Assembly: GCA_002477945.1 (NCBI GenBank)
Contig: DLLF01000026.1
Location: 12,781-76,780, forward strand
DNA from: Bacteroidales bacterium UBA7569
GTDB lineage: Bacteria > Bacteroidota > Bacteroidia > Bacteroidales > Paludibacteraceae
Reading direction: 5' to 3'
DNA length: 64,000 nucleotides
In this document: one piece after another, positions 27,187-36,521 of the stretch
How the letters are laid out: each line of letters opens with the position of its first letter
Numbering within the stretch: the first letter of the stretch is position 1
The notes under the pieces: generated by a model
The model's input: the letters and a program-made list of their open reading frames with translations, nothing else
Database searches by the model: none
What the model was told of the DNA's origin: nothing
Translations under genes and position numbers: made by a program

Positions 27187-28740
27187 ATGCAAACTGCCGT
27201 TCGTAATCAACTCCGCTACATCCTTTGGGTTACACTTTGCACTCTGTGGATTGCTGTCACTGCCGTTGTTCCCGATTTTGCCGATAATCCGATAGACGAT
27301 TTTCGTACAGGTTTCTCTGTTGTTTGCTACGTTTTGGCTTGTAGCGGAGTATCCTTCCTGTTGTTTTATGCCGTTGGAATCAGTCGCCGGGTGTGTGCCG
27401 TATTTCTTCCCATCTACGGATTGCTCGGGGCTGCAGTTTCCTACTATCGTATATGCTACAAAGTAACCGTCACTCCCGTCATCGTGGAATGTATGTTCAA
27501 TACCAATCCGGAGACGGTGAGAGGTGTTGTATCTTGGCAATTGTTGTTGTGGATTATATGCAACCTCTGCCTGTCCGTTGTTTTTCTTGTATGGAGATGG
27601 AAAAGAATATCCCCGCTGTCTCACGCACCATGGCAAGCCGTTGTTTCCGTTTTGTGCCTTTCCATATATTGCGTCTCTCCGATGCTCCACAGAAGTCTCA
27701 GTCAGCGCTTCCCTCTGAATATAGTACATAGCTTGCGTGAATACAGTGTTGTACAAGCCAAACGGCATACACCGCGAACCATTCCTGAAATACTTTCTGT
27801 CACAGAAAACGGAATGCAGACCGATAGTCTTGATATCGTTGTCGTGATAGGAGAATCCGTGCGTGCGGATCATTTGCAACTGAATGGATATGCACGTAAA
27901 ACGAATCCTTGTCTCTCACAGCGGAAAAATGTGGTTTCTCTTCCGCATATCCGAACGTTATATACGCATACTGCCGCCTCCGTACCGGTACTTCTCACGC
28001 GTGCCGACAGTCTGAATCCTGACTATCAATACACCGAAACAAGTTTTGTTTCGGTATTTAAGCAAGCAGGATTCTATGCTGCTTGGATAACCAATCAGGA
28101 TATGAATGAAACCTTTGCTACGTTCCCTGCCGAGTGTGATACCACAATCTATCCGAATTTGGGGAAATCCGTGTACGTATATTCCGGTTGGTACGACGAA
28201 AAACTATTGCCGCCCACTCGGGAAATCATGGCTCTGAAGCACTCAAAAAAACTCTTCATTCTGCATGAGATTGGAAGTCATTGGTACTACAACAGTCATG
28301 TGCCTGAACAAAATTGGTATTTCACCCCTGTCACCACAAACCGGATTGTTGCCAACAACACCATCGAACAGATTGTTAATTCCTACGATAACACCATCCG
28401 CTACACCGACCAAGTATTGGATTCTTTGGTAACATTGTTCTCTTGCCGAAAAGCAATCATTTTCTATCTCTCCGATCACGGTGAATCGCTGGGCGAAAAT
28501 GGCAGTTTTTTTCATGCAGGCGATGCCGAACCTATGCATAGTTGCGGTGCCGTGGTATGGTATTCCGATTTGTATAAAGAATCCTATCCAGAGAAAATTG
28601 CAGCATTGGAATCAAATAAGAACAATGCTTATCTCACGGATTATCTGTTCCATTCCGTGCTTTCTGCTGCAGGTTTGCGGGTCAAAGACTACAAGCAATC
28701 TTTAGACATCCTCACCTCTTGCCGTAACGAAGAAAAATAA
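27187..28740 (+). CDS. Phosphoethanolamine transferase-like protein (EptA/sulfatase superfamily)
   Basis: 517 aa. Five membrane helices in the first 170 residues, then a periplasmic alkaline-phosphatase-fold domain. VVIGESVRADHL (metal ligand Glu), THTAASVPVLL (probable catalytic Thr), SDHGESLGENG and a downstream HSCGAV. Enzymes of this family transfer phosphoethanolamine from phosphatidylethanolamine to lipid A or surface glycans, often lowering susceptibility to cationic peptides. The exact acceptor is inferred. Own promoter. Confidence 0.88.
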   Translation: MQTAVRNQLRYILWVTLCTLWIAVTAVVPDFADNPIDDFRTGFSVVCYVLACSGVSFLLFYAVGISRRVCAVFLPIYGLLGAAVSYYRICYKVTVTPVIVECMFNTNPETVRGVVSWQLLLWIICNLCLSVVFLVWRWKRISPLSHAPWQAVVSVLCLSIYCVSPMLHRSLSQRFPLNIVHSLREYSVVQAKRHTPRTIPEILSVTENGMQTDSLDIVVVIGESVRADHLQLNGYARKTNPCLSQRKNVVSLPHIRTLYTHTAASVPVLLTRADSLNPDYQYTETSFVSVFKQAGFYAAWITNQDMNETFATFPAECDTTIYPNLGKSVYVYSGWYDEKLLPPTREIMALKHSKKLFILHEIGSHWYYNSHVPEQNWYFTPVTTNRIVANNTIEQIVNSYDNTIRYTDQVLDSLVTLFSCRKAIIFYLSDHGESLGENGSFFHAGDAEPMHSCGAVVWYSDLYKESYPEKIAALESNKNNAYLTDYLFHSVLSAAGLRVKDYKQSLDILTSCRNEEK

Positions 28741-28749
28741 TTACCTTTG
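28718..28749 (+). promoter_or_regulatory. Promoter for DUF4831-DUF4835-rlmN operon
   Basis: -33 CTTG (28718-28721), 20 bases, -7 TACCTTTG (28742-28749). It overlaps the end of the upstream coding sequence and begins a new transcription unit. Confidence 0.75.
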
Positions 28750-28770
28750 CCATCAAAACAACGATGTCTT

Positions 28771-29826
28771 ATGAAGAAAAACTGCCTGTTGCTTTCCTTG
28801 GCTCTGATGTGTTCCACTGTCTCTTTTGGACAAGTGATTCGTGAAGCGGAAACTTCTCTTGTTTACTATATGCCCTACACCACCCTTGTGTTCGACATCG
28901 AATACGAAGAGATTACAGAGCAGAAAGGACCATTGTACCAATACTCCGAACGCTATCTCCGAACCGCCGACATTGTGAAAGAAGACCGGACTTTCTATCG
29001 TCTCACCGGCATTCACGTTCGTCCCGTCACCTCTGCCGACACAACGCGCGCCTTTGTGGTTCCCTTCAACGAAAAATACCCCTCATGCTCTTTGCTTTCG
29101 CTCAACAAAAAAGGTATTCTGCTCGGAGTGAACAGCAACAACCGGCATAACGGACAGCCGAAAAAGACGGTGTCCCAAACAGAAACAGAACAGACACAGA
29201 TAACCAAATCCTCACGTCCTGTTCCTCTTTTGGAAGAACAGTTGATTGCCAACTCCACAGCCAAGATGGCGGAAAATACGGCAAAACAAATCTATCGCCT
29301 CCGTGAGAGCCGTTTGAATCTGCTTTCCGGCGATGTGGAGCATCTCCCTGGTGATGGTTTGTCCATACAGTTGGTTCTGGATGAAATGAATGTACAGGAA
29401 GATGCACTGACGCGTCTGTTTGTCGGACAACGTTCCGTTACGAAATGTCACAAAAGCATACGTTTTGTCCCTACCGCTGCAATGGAAGATGACGTACTGT
29501 TCCGTTTCTCTCTGTTCAGCGGAGTGGTCGCCAAAGACGATATGAGTGGCAATCCCTATTACCTCACACTCGTCAAATACCTGCCTTCTTATGCTCCTCC
29601 CGCAAAAGGAGACGAAAAACTGCAAGCCGCCAAATCACCTGTTTGCTACAATATCCCTGGAAAGGCACATATAACGCTCACCGATGGCGAACGGATCTGG
29701 GTGGATACTACCATCGACATTGCACAATGGGGCATTGCGGTAGCACTCCCCTATTCTCTCTTCAAAAATGACACACAAGTGGAATTCTATCCCGCTACGG
29801 GAGAAATAAAATCAATCCGGAAATGA
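28771..29826 (+). CDS. DUF4831 family exported protein
   Basis: 351 aa from ATG 28771 with signal peptide MKKNCLLLSLALMCSTVSFG. A TTG at 28747 sits inside the -7 box and is not the start. Features of the family: YYMPYTTLVFDIEYEEI near the N-terminus, and a C-terminal repeat of strands ending in VEFYPATGEIKSI. Function unknown. Overlaps the next gene by 4 bp (ATGA), so translation is probably coupled. Confidence 0.85.
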   Translation: MKKNCLLLSLALMCSTVSFGQVIREAETSLVYYMPYTTLVFDIEYEEITEQKGPLYQYSERYLRTADIVKEDRTFYRLTGIHVRPVTSADTTRAFVVPFNEKYPSCSLLSLNKKGILLGVNSNNRHNGQPKKTVSQTETEQTQITKSSRPVPLLEEQLIANSTAKMAENTAKQIYRLRESRLNLLSGDVEHLPGDGLSIQLVLDEMNVQEDALTRLFVGQRSVTKCHKSIRFVPTAAMEDDVLFRFSLFSGVVAKDDMSGNPYYLTLVKYLPSYAPPAKGDEKLQAAKSPVCYNIPGKAHITLTDGERIWVDTTIDIAQWGIAVALPYSLFKNDTQVEFYPATGEIKSIRK

Positions 29827-30743
29827 CACGCAAAATCACTTTTATGCTTGCAGCAAGCCTACTCCTTGCTCTCTCATCCATATATGCACAAGAACTGCAA
29901 TGCCAAGTAACAGTCAATTCCGACCAGATAGGAGGTTCTAATAAAAGCATCTTCAACACACTGCAAACGTCCATTACGGAGTTCGTCAACACCACCCGAT
30001 GGACAGACATGGCCTTTACCGAACGTGAACGCATCGAATGTAGTATGCTGATTGTGGTTCAAAGCGTTTCCGACAATCTTTTCACGGCGGAATTGCAAGT
30101 CCAGTCACGGCGACCGGTGTTCGGTACGTCCTACATAACCCCGCTGCTAAACTTCAAAGACAACTACTTCAATTTCACCTACCAGGAATACGACCGTTTG
30201 GAATACCAACCCAATAGCATCACTGGTAATCTTACGGCAATGTTGGCATACTACTGCTATTTGATTATCGGACACGATATGGATAGTTTTTCTCGGTTAG
30301 GTGGCACGCCTTATTTCCAACAATGTGAAAACATCGTCAGTATGGCACAATCGGCTTCTTTGGAGAACAGCGAACTCACAGGCTGGCAAGCCTTCGGAAA
30401 CAACCGAAACCGATATGCACTCACCAACAATCTGATGGACGAAGCCTTCCAGGCTTATCGTAATTTCTACTACGAATACCACCGTTTGGCTTTGGATCAG
30501 ATGGCTACCAATGTGGCGAATGCACGCGCCCGCATTGCGGAGGGACTTCCCGTTCTGCGCGACGCCAACCGTGCCCGCCCTGCCACCTACCTCATCAATA
30601 CGTTCCTCGATGCCAAAGCCGATGAACTGGTCAATATATTCAAAAAGGGAACGCAAAGCGAAAAGGAACAGGTCTATTCCGTCCTGATGGATATTGACCC
30701 GACACGTAATAACCTTTACGAAACCATTTTGCAGAACGGATAA
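29823..30743 (+). CDS. DUF4835 family exported protein
   Basis: 306 aa; signal peptide MTRKITFMLAASLLLALSSI followed by YAQELQCQVTVNSDQI, the typical DUF4835 opening. FVNTTRWTDMAFTERERIEC and LAYYCYLIIGHDMDSFS are further family features. Role unknown; proteins of this family are predicted envelope proteins of Bacteroidota. Tightly packed between DUF4831 and rlmN. Confidence 0.88.
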   Translation: MTRKITFMLAASLLLALSSIYAQELQCQVTVNSDQIGGSNKSIFNTLQTSITEFVNTTRWTDMAFTERERIECSMLIVVQSVSDNLFTAELQVQSRRPVFGTSYITPLLNFKDNYFNFTYQEYDRLEYQPNSITGNLTAMLAYYCYLIIGHDMDSFSRLGGTPYFQQCENIVSMAQSASLENSELTGWQAFGNNRNRYALTNNLMDEAFQAYRNFYYEYHRLALDQMATNVANARARIAEGLPVLRDANRARPATYLINTFLDAKADELVNIFKKGTQSEKEQVYSVLMDIDPTRNNLYETILQNG

Positions 30744-30747
30744 GCCG

Positions 30748-31773
30748 ATGGAACCGTTATTAGGAAAAAACATCGAAGAGTTGCAAGCCGTTGCCCTTGC
30801 GGCGGGTTTGCCCAAGTTTGCGGGCGAACAATTGGCGGAATGGCTCTACAAAAAAAGAGTTGTTTCTTTCGATGAAATGACCAATATCTCCCTCAAAGGA
30901 CGCACTGCCCTGGCTGCTCAATATGTCGTCGGGCGATCTCATCACGTAGCAGAAGCCGTTTCTGTGGATGGCACTAAGAAATACCTTTTCCAAGCGGCAG
31001 AAAATGCCGTTGAAACCGTCTATATACCAGATGGCGAACGAGCCACTCTGTGCATTAGCACACAGGCAGGATGCAGAATGCACTGCAAATTCTGCATGAC
31101 TGGAACACTCGGATTCCATGGAAACCTCTCTGCTGCAGATATTCTCAATCAGGTATTCTCTGTCCCCGACAGCCTTTCCCTTACGAACATAGTGGTTATG
31201 GGCGAAGGGGAACCATGCGACAACATCGACAATGTCTTGCGTGCATTGCAAGTCCTTACAGAGGATTGGGGATGCGCATGGAGCCCACGTCGGATAACGG
31301 TTTCATCGGTCGGTTTCATCCCCGGACTCAAGCGGCTGCTTTCAGAATCAGATTGCCACATCGCCATCAGTCTCCACAACCCGTTCGCTTTGGAACGTGC
31401 TGAAATAATGCCGGTCGAAAAAGCCTGCCATCTCGAAGATGTTCTACAACTTTTGCAACAATACGACTTCCGGCACCAAAGACGCCTTTCTTTCGAATAC
31501 ATCCTGTTCAAAGACAAAAACGACACGTTGCGCCATGCCAACCAACTCCGCCGTCTGTTGCAATCGGTTCCCTGTCTTGTCAATCTTATATGCTTCCACG
31601 CCAATCCGCAGGACACCGGCAGCACGCTACAAGGAAGTGATATACAGAAACTTGAATGGTTGCGCGACTATCTTACAGCCAACGGCATAACTGCCACCAT
31701 TCGTAGATCTCGGGGAGAGGACATTTTGGCGGCTTGCGGTATGTTGGTCAATTCCTTACAAAGCAAAGACTGA
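30748..31773 (+). CDS. rlmN: 23S rRNA (A2503-C2)-methyltransferase RlmN
   Basis: 341 aa from ATG 30748 (MEPLLGKNIEELQ); an upstream in-frame ATG at 30694 lies within the DUF4835 gene. Radical-SAM motif CRMHCKFCMTG near 110, GEPCDNIDNV, and the second conserved cysteine in the C-terminal CGMLVN segment, needed for the mechanism that transfers a methyl via a protein cysteine. Methylates A2503 of 23S rRNA and A37 of some tRNAs. Stop overlaps the start of the next gene (TGATG). Confidence 0.95.
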   Translation: MEPLLGKNIEELQAVALAAGLPKFAGEQLAEWLYKKRVVSFDEMTNISLKGRTALAAQYVVGRSHHVAEAVSVDGTKKYLFQAAENAVETVYIPDGERATLCISTQAGCRMHCKFCMTGTLGFHGNLSAADILNQVFSVPDSLSLTNIVVMGEGEPCDNIDNVLRALQVLTEDWGCAWSPRRITVSSVGFIPGLKRLLSESDCHIAISLHNPFALERAEIMPVEKACHLEDVLQLLQQYDFRHQRRLSFEYILFKDKNDTLRHANQLRRLLQSVPCLVNLICFHANPQDTGSTLQGSDIQKLEWLRDYLTANGITATIRRSRGEDILAACGMLVNSLQSKD

Positions 31774-32711
31774 TGAAGTTCGTTTCTTTGGTCTTGTGGC
31801 TGTCGTTGTGTTCCGTTGCGTTGGTTGCACAAACGCAAGTACAGATTATCAACTACAACGTCGAGAATCTCTTCTTCCCATACGACGATACGGACTCCAT
31901 TTCCCCTGACAAAGAATTTACGCCCGAAGGCAATCGCCGTTGGACGTATGGACGCTACAAAGACAAATTAGCCCGCATAGGACAAGTCGTGGCAAACATA
32001 GGCGGATGGAATACACCTGCCATCATCGGCTTGGAGGAGGTCGAAAATGAACAGTGTTTGCTCGATCTGTGCAAATTCGGAGTCCTGCGCAACTACAGGT
32101 ACCAATACTTGCATCGCGATTCCAAAGACGTACGGGGTATTGATTGTGCTTTGCTCTATCATCCCAAGCAATTCCGGTTGCTTCACCATGTCTTCATATC
32201 GATTCCTGTTGAAGGACGTCCCACCCGCGACATCATCTATGCTTCAGGGTTGTTGCATGGCGGAGACACCTTGCATGTATTCCTTTGCCACTTCCCCTCC
32301 CGACGAGGAACAGGGGATACCGACAGCCGGAGAATGGTGGCTCGGAATACCCTACAGATCCGGTTAGACTCGCTTCTTCGACAGAATTCCATGTCCAAAA
32401 TCGTGGTCATGGGCGACTTCAATGAAGCCCCTTCCGAACAATTCAGTCCTCTGCACAACCTCATGTCCAACTTTGAAGACCATGGAAAGGGCACCTACAA
32501 ATGGCATGGAGTATGGAGTTGCCTCGACCATTTCTATGTCACTCCCAATCTGCTCCCTTACGTACATACTGAAATCTATTGCCCCGATTGGCTCTTGGAA
32601 GATGATTTGCAATATCTTGGCAAGAAGCCTTTCCGAACATACCAAGGGTACAGATATGCAGGAGGCTATTCCGACCATCTGCCCGTATGGATGGCTATAA
32701 CCTTGCCTTAA
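31773..32711 (+). CDS. Endonuclease/exonuclease/phosphatase family protein, exported
   Basis: 313 aa from ATG 31773 with signal peptide (MKFVSLVLWLSLCSVALVAQ). EEP-fold motifs in order: IINYNVENLF, GLEEVENEQ (metal Glu), HRDSKDVRGID, MGDFNEAPSEQ (catalytic Asp/Asn) and YSDHLPVWM (final Asp-His). Exported relatives act on extracellular nucleic acids or phospholipid head groups; the substrate is not determined. Translationally coupled to rlmN. Confidence 0.9.
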   Translation: MKFVSLVLWLSLCSVALVAQTQVQIINYNVENLFFPYDDTDSISPDKEFTPEGNRRWTYGRYKDKLARIGQVVANIGGWNTPAIIGLEEVENEQCLLDLCKFGVLRNYRYQYLHRDSKDVRGIDCALLYHPKQFRLLHHVFISIPVEGRPTRDIIYASGLLHGGDTLHVFLCHFPSRRGTGDTDSRRMVARNTLQIRLDSLLRQNSMSKIVVMGDFNEAPSEQFSPLHNLMSNFEDHGKGTYKWHGVWSCLDHFYVTPNLLPYVHTEIYCPDWLLEDDLQYLGKKPFRTYQGYRYAGGYSDHLPVWMAITLP

Positions 32712-32724
32712 TGATACAGCCGAT

Positions 32725-34239
32725 ATGAAACCATATACCCCGATTCTTCTCTCTCTCCTCCTCATACCCTCTATGGTGACTGTTGCTGATACCTATTGGG
32801 TCGCTTTCACCGACAAAAAAGGGACAATTGGAGATATACATCACCCCGAAGACTTTCTCTCGCCGCAAGCCGTAGAGCGGAGAAACAGACAATGTATTCC
32901 TGTCGATTCGCTCGACCTTCCTGTAAGTCATACCTATCTGGATTCGCTCACCCGCATAGGAGTGGATATTCTTTTTGTCTCACGTTGGCTCAACGGAGCA
33001 ACAGTGCGCACCGGTAACAGTTCCATCATGCAGCAGATTTCCCGTTTCCCGTTTGTCTGCACTGTCGAACGAACGCAATCCGACAAGGCTCCGCAAAATG
33101 CACATCGGAAGAATTTGTCCATAGATAAAACCGCACCTCTTTCCTACGGAACCGCAAAAACACAAATAGAAATGCTCCAACTGCACCGGTTGCACGATGC
33201 AGGCTATCAGGGGGAAAATATTTGCATTGCCGTCATCGACAATGGTTTCCCTCAAACCGATGAATCGCACTATTTCGACTATGTGCGTCCCCGAATTACT
33301 CATACCAAAAACTTTGTCAATCCCGAGGAAGACGTCTTTGCTGTCGGAGGACATGGAACCAATGTTCTATCCTGTATGGCTGCTTATGCGGACGATTATT
33401 GCGGAGCGGCACCTGATGCCACCTATTGCCTTGTTGTCACTGAAGACGACTATACCGAGAGCCTGCGGGAAATAGATGCACAAGTGGCAGGTTTCGAATA
33501 TGCGGACAGCATAGGTGCCGACATCATCACATCGTCGTTGGGATATGCCTTTGATTTCGACGATCCGACCACAGACATGTTCTATTCTCAACTCAACGGA
33601 CATGTTGCACGGAACAGCCGTGCCGCCACCATCGCCGCGCACAAAGGAATGATTGTATGTATCTCGGTTGGAAACGAGGGGAATGTAGCCTGGCACTATC
33701 TCTCATCTCCTGCAGATGCCGATAGTATATTGGCTGTCGGGAGCGTAACCTCCGCGGGTGTTAAAAGCCCTTTCTCCTCCTTCGGACCATCTTCCGACGG
33801 ACGTATCAAACCGGAAGTTTGTGCCATGGGGACATCCACTGCGCTCTACAATCCCGATACCGATAACATCCGCACTTCCAATGGGACTTCGTTCTCCGCT
33901 CCGCTCATTGCGGGTATGGCGGCATGTCTGTGGCAAGCCTTACCGGAACTCAGCAATATGCAAATCATAAAACGAATCCTGCAAACAGCCTCGCAAGCAG
34001 ATTTGCCCGACAATGCCGTCGGATATGGTATTCCTGATGCTTGGGCTGCCTATTTGGGAGAAAAAACCGGACTTCAAATGACACAAACAGACGTCTCAAC
34101 ATCATCTACAGAAATCTATTCTTTGCAAGGGCAACCGCTTGGAAAAGATATACATAGCCTTCCCGATGGCATTTATATTCAGAAAACAGAAAATACAGCA
34201 AAGAAAATAATAGTAACAAACTATGCTGCAACAAATTAG
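32725..34239 (+). CDS. Secreted S8 (subtilisin-like) serine peptidase with type IX-like sorting tail
   Basis: 504 aa. Signal peptide, N-terminal prodomain-like part (WVAFTDKKG, LSPQAVERRNRQ), catalytic Asp in CIAVIDNGFP near 170, His in GGHGTNVLS near 210, Ser in NGTSFSAPLIAGMA near 390. The C-terminus (TEIYSLQGQPLGKDIHSL, then PDGIYIQKTEN) resembles the Por/T9SS type A sorting domain, so it is likely exported across the outer membrane. 13 bp after the EEP gene. Confidence 0.92.
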   Translation: MKPYTPILLSLLLIPSMVTVADTYWVAFTDKKGTIGDIHHPEDFLSPQAVERRNRQCIPVDSLDLPVSHTYLDSLTRIGVDILFVSRWLNGATVRTGNSSIMQQISRFPFVCTVERTQSDKAPQNAHRKNLSIDKTAPLSYGTAKTQIEMLQLHRLHDAGYQGENICIAVIDNGFPQTDESHYFDYVRPRITHTKNFVNPEEDVFAVGGHGTNVLSCMAAYADDYCGAAPDATYCLVVTEDDYTESLREIDAQVAGFEYADSIGADIITSSLGYAFDFDDPTTDMFYSQLNGHVARNSRAATIAAHKGMIVCISVGNEGNVAWHYLSSPADADSILAVGSVTSAGVKSPFSSFGPSSDGRIKPEVCAMGTSTALYNPDTDNIRTSNGTSFSAPLIAGMAACLWQALPELSNMQIIKRILQTASQADLPDNAVGYGIPDAWAAYLGEKTGLQMTQTDVSTSSTEIYSLQGQPLGKDIHSLPDGIYIQKTENTAKKIIVTNYAATN

Positions 34240-34332
34240 TAGAATAACGGACAACATGATAAAAACAATATACCGGTGACTTCCTGCTTGCTCAAAAATA
34301 TACAAAAGGTTGCTCGCATGTACTCTTGCTTT

Positions 34333-34387
34333 ACCAAACCTCAACGACCCCTCATCGAGACCTCAAGCACCCTTGGACGAGAGACGA
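34333..34387 (+). repeat. 11-bp direct-repeat array, site E
   Basis: Five units: ACCAAACCTCA, ACGACCCCTCA, TCGAGACCTCA, AGCACCCTTGG, ACGAGAGACGA. It opens a repeat block (array, CACATCGCAAATAA module, two palindromes) in the 461-bp gap between the S8 peptidase and the RecD-like gene. Confidence 0.83.
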
Positions 34388-34423
34388 AAGAGCAAAATCG
34401 CACATCGCAAATAATCGTAGATG

Positions 34424-34486
34424 CCCCCCCCTCTCTGAGGGGGATTGGGGAAGTCGCGCCCCTCCTTGGGAGGGGTTGGGGAGGTC
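34424..34486 (+). repeat. Two tandem copies of the CCCCTCC-type palindrome
   Basis: Copy 1: CCCCCTC (34427-34433), TCT loop, GAGGGGG (34437-34443), tail ATTGGGGAAGTC. Copy 2: CCCCTCC (34459-34465), TTG loop, GGAGGGG (34469-34475), tail TTGGGGAGGTC. These are the best conserved examples of the family. Confidence 0.82.
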
Positions 34487-34535
34487 TAAATTGTAAATAA
34501 CTTAACCGATAAAACCCATCGCCTATAAACAAAAA

Positions 34536-34635
34536 AAGGTAAGCGATCTACATCGCACCGCTACAACCTCCTACCCTTGCTTCGGTCAAGACCTGGGGGA
34601 ATTCAGAGGGAGCTGGTCGTGTAGGACTTACCCGA
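34536..34635 (-). ncRNA. ffs: Signal recognition particle RNA, small bacterial type (4.5S)
   Basis: Minus strand. Ends pair (CTTACC 34627-34632 with GGTAAG 34538-34543; TGTAGG with TCTACA further in). The conserved helix 8 segment reads CCCCCAGGUC...GACCGAAGCAAGGGUAG, matching the bacterial SRP core CCAGGU...AGCAAGGGUA. The apical part is UCUUGACCGA instead of the usual UCCGGAAGGA, so the GGAA tetraloop is absent. It has its own promoter at 34639-34670 and a T-run just after the closing stem. Binds Ffh and guides co-translational membrane targeting. Confidence 0.88.
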
Positions 34636-34638
34636 CCG

Positions 34639-34670
34639 CAAAAGTACAATAAGTTTTCGTCTCTCGCAAG
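34639..34670 (-). promoter_or_regulatory. Promoter for SRP RNA
   Basis: Minus-strand -33 CTTG (34667-34670), 20 bases, -7 TACTTTTG (34639-34646). The predicted start falls within 3 bases of the closing RNA helix. Confidence 0.8.
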
Positions 34671-34700
34671 AGATAGACCATTTTTTTACGCAAAACAACT

Positions 34701-36101
34701 ATGCTGACCGACTTTATTCTCACTCATATTCACCGGCATCTCTCCTATACGCCAAACGAACAGCAGGAAGAATTGTTGCACAAGTTATGCCGCTTCATTC
34801 TGTCAACCGACCCCGAACGGCTTTTCCTTTTGTGCGGCTATGCGGGTACGGGAAAAACGAGCCTTATTGCAGGAGTCGTTCAAACGCTTAATAGTCTCCG
34901 GCAAAAGACACTCCTTCTGGCACCTACCGGACGGGCGGCGAAGGTCTTGGCAGCCTATTCCGGCATGCCTGCCTATACCATTCACAAACAAATCTACCGC
35001 CAGAAATCCATGGGAGACTTCCGTTTCGGTCTCTCGTTCAATACGCACCAGGATACGCTCTTCATCGTGGACGAAGCCTCCATGATTGCCAACACGGGTG
35101 GAAACGAAGAACAGAGTTTCGGTACAGGACGCCTGCTTGATGATTTGATAGAATATGTTTACTCTGGTAGGAATTGCAGTCTCTTTCTCATCGGAGATAA
35201 TGCACAGTTGCCGCCCGTCGGGCAGACCGTCAGCCCCGCTTTGGATTACGACTACTTGCAAGGATATGGTCTGCACATCGAACAGCATACACTCACGCAA
35301 GTTGCCCGACAAGCCCTTGACAGCGGTATCCTGACCAACGCCACCGGACTGAGGAAAAAAATTGCGGAAAACGATGTGATGAAGCCACCTTCTTTTCTGT
35401 TGGACGGTTTCCATGACATTCGCCTCTTGCAGGGCGAAGAAGTGGTGGAAGAGATTGAACGTGCTTATCAGGAAGTCGGAGTCGAAGAAACAATGATTGT
35501 CACCCGCACCAACAAGCGTATGAATCTCTATAACCAAGGCATTCGCGCACGGGTACTGTGGAAAGAGGAGGAAATATCGGGAGGCGACCGCCTTATGGTC
35601 ACGCGCAACAACTATTTCTGGACAAAGCAATACGAGGGGTTGGACTTTCTCGCCAATGGCGATATGTTCGAGATTACTCGGCTGAAGCACTTCCGTGAGA
35701 TGTATGGCTGTCACTTCGTGGATGCAAGTCTCCACGCCATCGACTATGATTGGGACATTGATGTGGTTCTGTGGCTTGAAACGCTTTCCACCGACTCACC
35801 CGAAGCAAACTACCGTTTGCAGCAAACCCTTGTCAGCCGCATTGCGGAGGACTATCCCGAAATTCACTCCAAGAAAGAAATGTGGAAGAAAATCATGGAG
35901 AATCCCTACTATAATGCCTTGCAGGTGAAGCATGCCTATGCCGTTACGTGCCACAAGGCACAGGGCGGACAGTGGAAAAGGGTCTTCATCGACCAAGGAC
36001 TGATTGCTGAAGACCAATACAATGTGGATTACTACCGCTGGCTCTATACGGCACTCACCCGTGCCACAGAACAAGTCTTCCTGATCAATTTCAAACAATA
36101 A
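34701..36101 (+). CDS. RecD-like ATP-dependent DNA helicase (AAA, UvrD_C_2 type)
   Basis: 466 aa superfamily 1B helicase. Walker A CGYAGTGKTS near 45-54, motif Ia LLLAPTGRAAKVL, Walker B FIVDEASMI near 122-130, IGDNAQLPPVGQ (motif III), MIVTRTNKRM, and a C-terminal UvrD_C_2 part with YAVTCHKAQGGQW and YTALTRATE (motifs V/VI). No RecB/RecC or long RecD2 N-terminal domain is present, so it is the short stand-alone type found in Bacteroidota. First gene of a small (+) run with two DNA-related proteins. Confidence 0.92.
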   Translation: MLTDFILTHIHRHLSYTPNEQQEELLHKLCRFILSTDPERLFLLCGYAGTGKTSLIAGVVQTLNSLRQKTLLLAPTGRAAKVLAAYSGMPAYTIHKQIYRQKSMGDFRFGLSFNTHQDTLFIVDEASMIANTGGNEEQSFGTGRLLDDLIEYVYSGRNCSLFLIGDNAQLPPVGQTVSPALDYDYLQGYGLHIEQHTLTQVARQALDSGILTNATGLRKKIAENDVMKPPSFLLDGFHDIRLLQGEEVVEEIERAYQEVGVEETMIVTRTNKRMNLYNQGIRARVLWKEEEISGGDRLMVTRNNYFWTKQYEGLDFLANGDMFEITRLKHFREMYGCHFVDASLHAIDYDWDIDVVLWLETLSTDSPEANYRLQQTLVSRIAEDYPEIHSKKEMWKKIMENPYYNALQVKHAYAVTCHKAQGGQWKRVFIDQGLIAEDQYNVDYYRWLYTALTRATEQVFLINFKQ

Positions 36102-36132
36102 GAAACCAATCATAATACAATAAGAATAACCG

Positions 36133-36516
36133 ATGAATACAGAAGAATTTCGCAACTTATGCCTGTCTATGCCTTGTGTAACGGAAGATACTCCTTTCGA
36201 TGAAACAACAGTCGTTTTCCGGCTCGAAGGCAAGATATTTGCATGTATCCCGACCGACCAACCGATGATGGTTGTGCTGAAATGCGATGAGTCGCTCGCT
36301 TTGGATTTGCGCGAACGCTATCCGTCTGTGGAGGGAGCGTGGCATTGGAACAAGAAGTATTGGAACCAGATCTTCTTGGATGGTTCTGTACCCGATGAAC
36401 TGCTTGGCAATCTGATACGCCATGCCTACAACGAAGTGCGCAGCAAACTGCCCAAGAAACAACGCCTTGAAATAAGAGAACAACTGCCGACCGTCACCGA
36501 GGAAACTTTTCAATAA
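36133..36516 (+). CDS. MmcQ/YjbR family DNA-binding protein
   Basis: 127 aa. CyaY-like YjbR fold: MNTEEFRNLCLSMPCVTEDT, PFDETTVVFRLEGKIFAC, LALDLRERYPSVEGAWHWN, YWNQIFLDG. Proteins of the family are small cytosolic and reported to bind DNA, with little known function. 31 bp after the helicase gene and 5 bp before the AlkD-like gene. Confidence 0.92.
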   Translation: MNTEEFRNLCLSMPCVTEDTPFDETTVVFRLEGKIFACIPTDQPMMVVLKCDESLALDLRERYPSVEGAWHWNKKYWNQIFLDGSVPDELLGNLIRHAYNEVRSKLPKKQRLEIREQLPTVTEETFQ

Positions 36517-36521
36517 GAACA

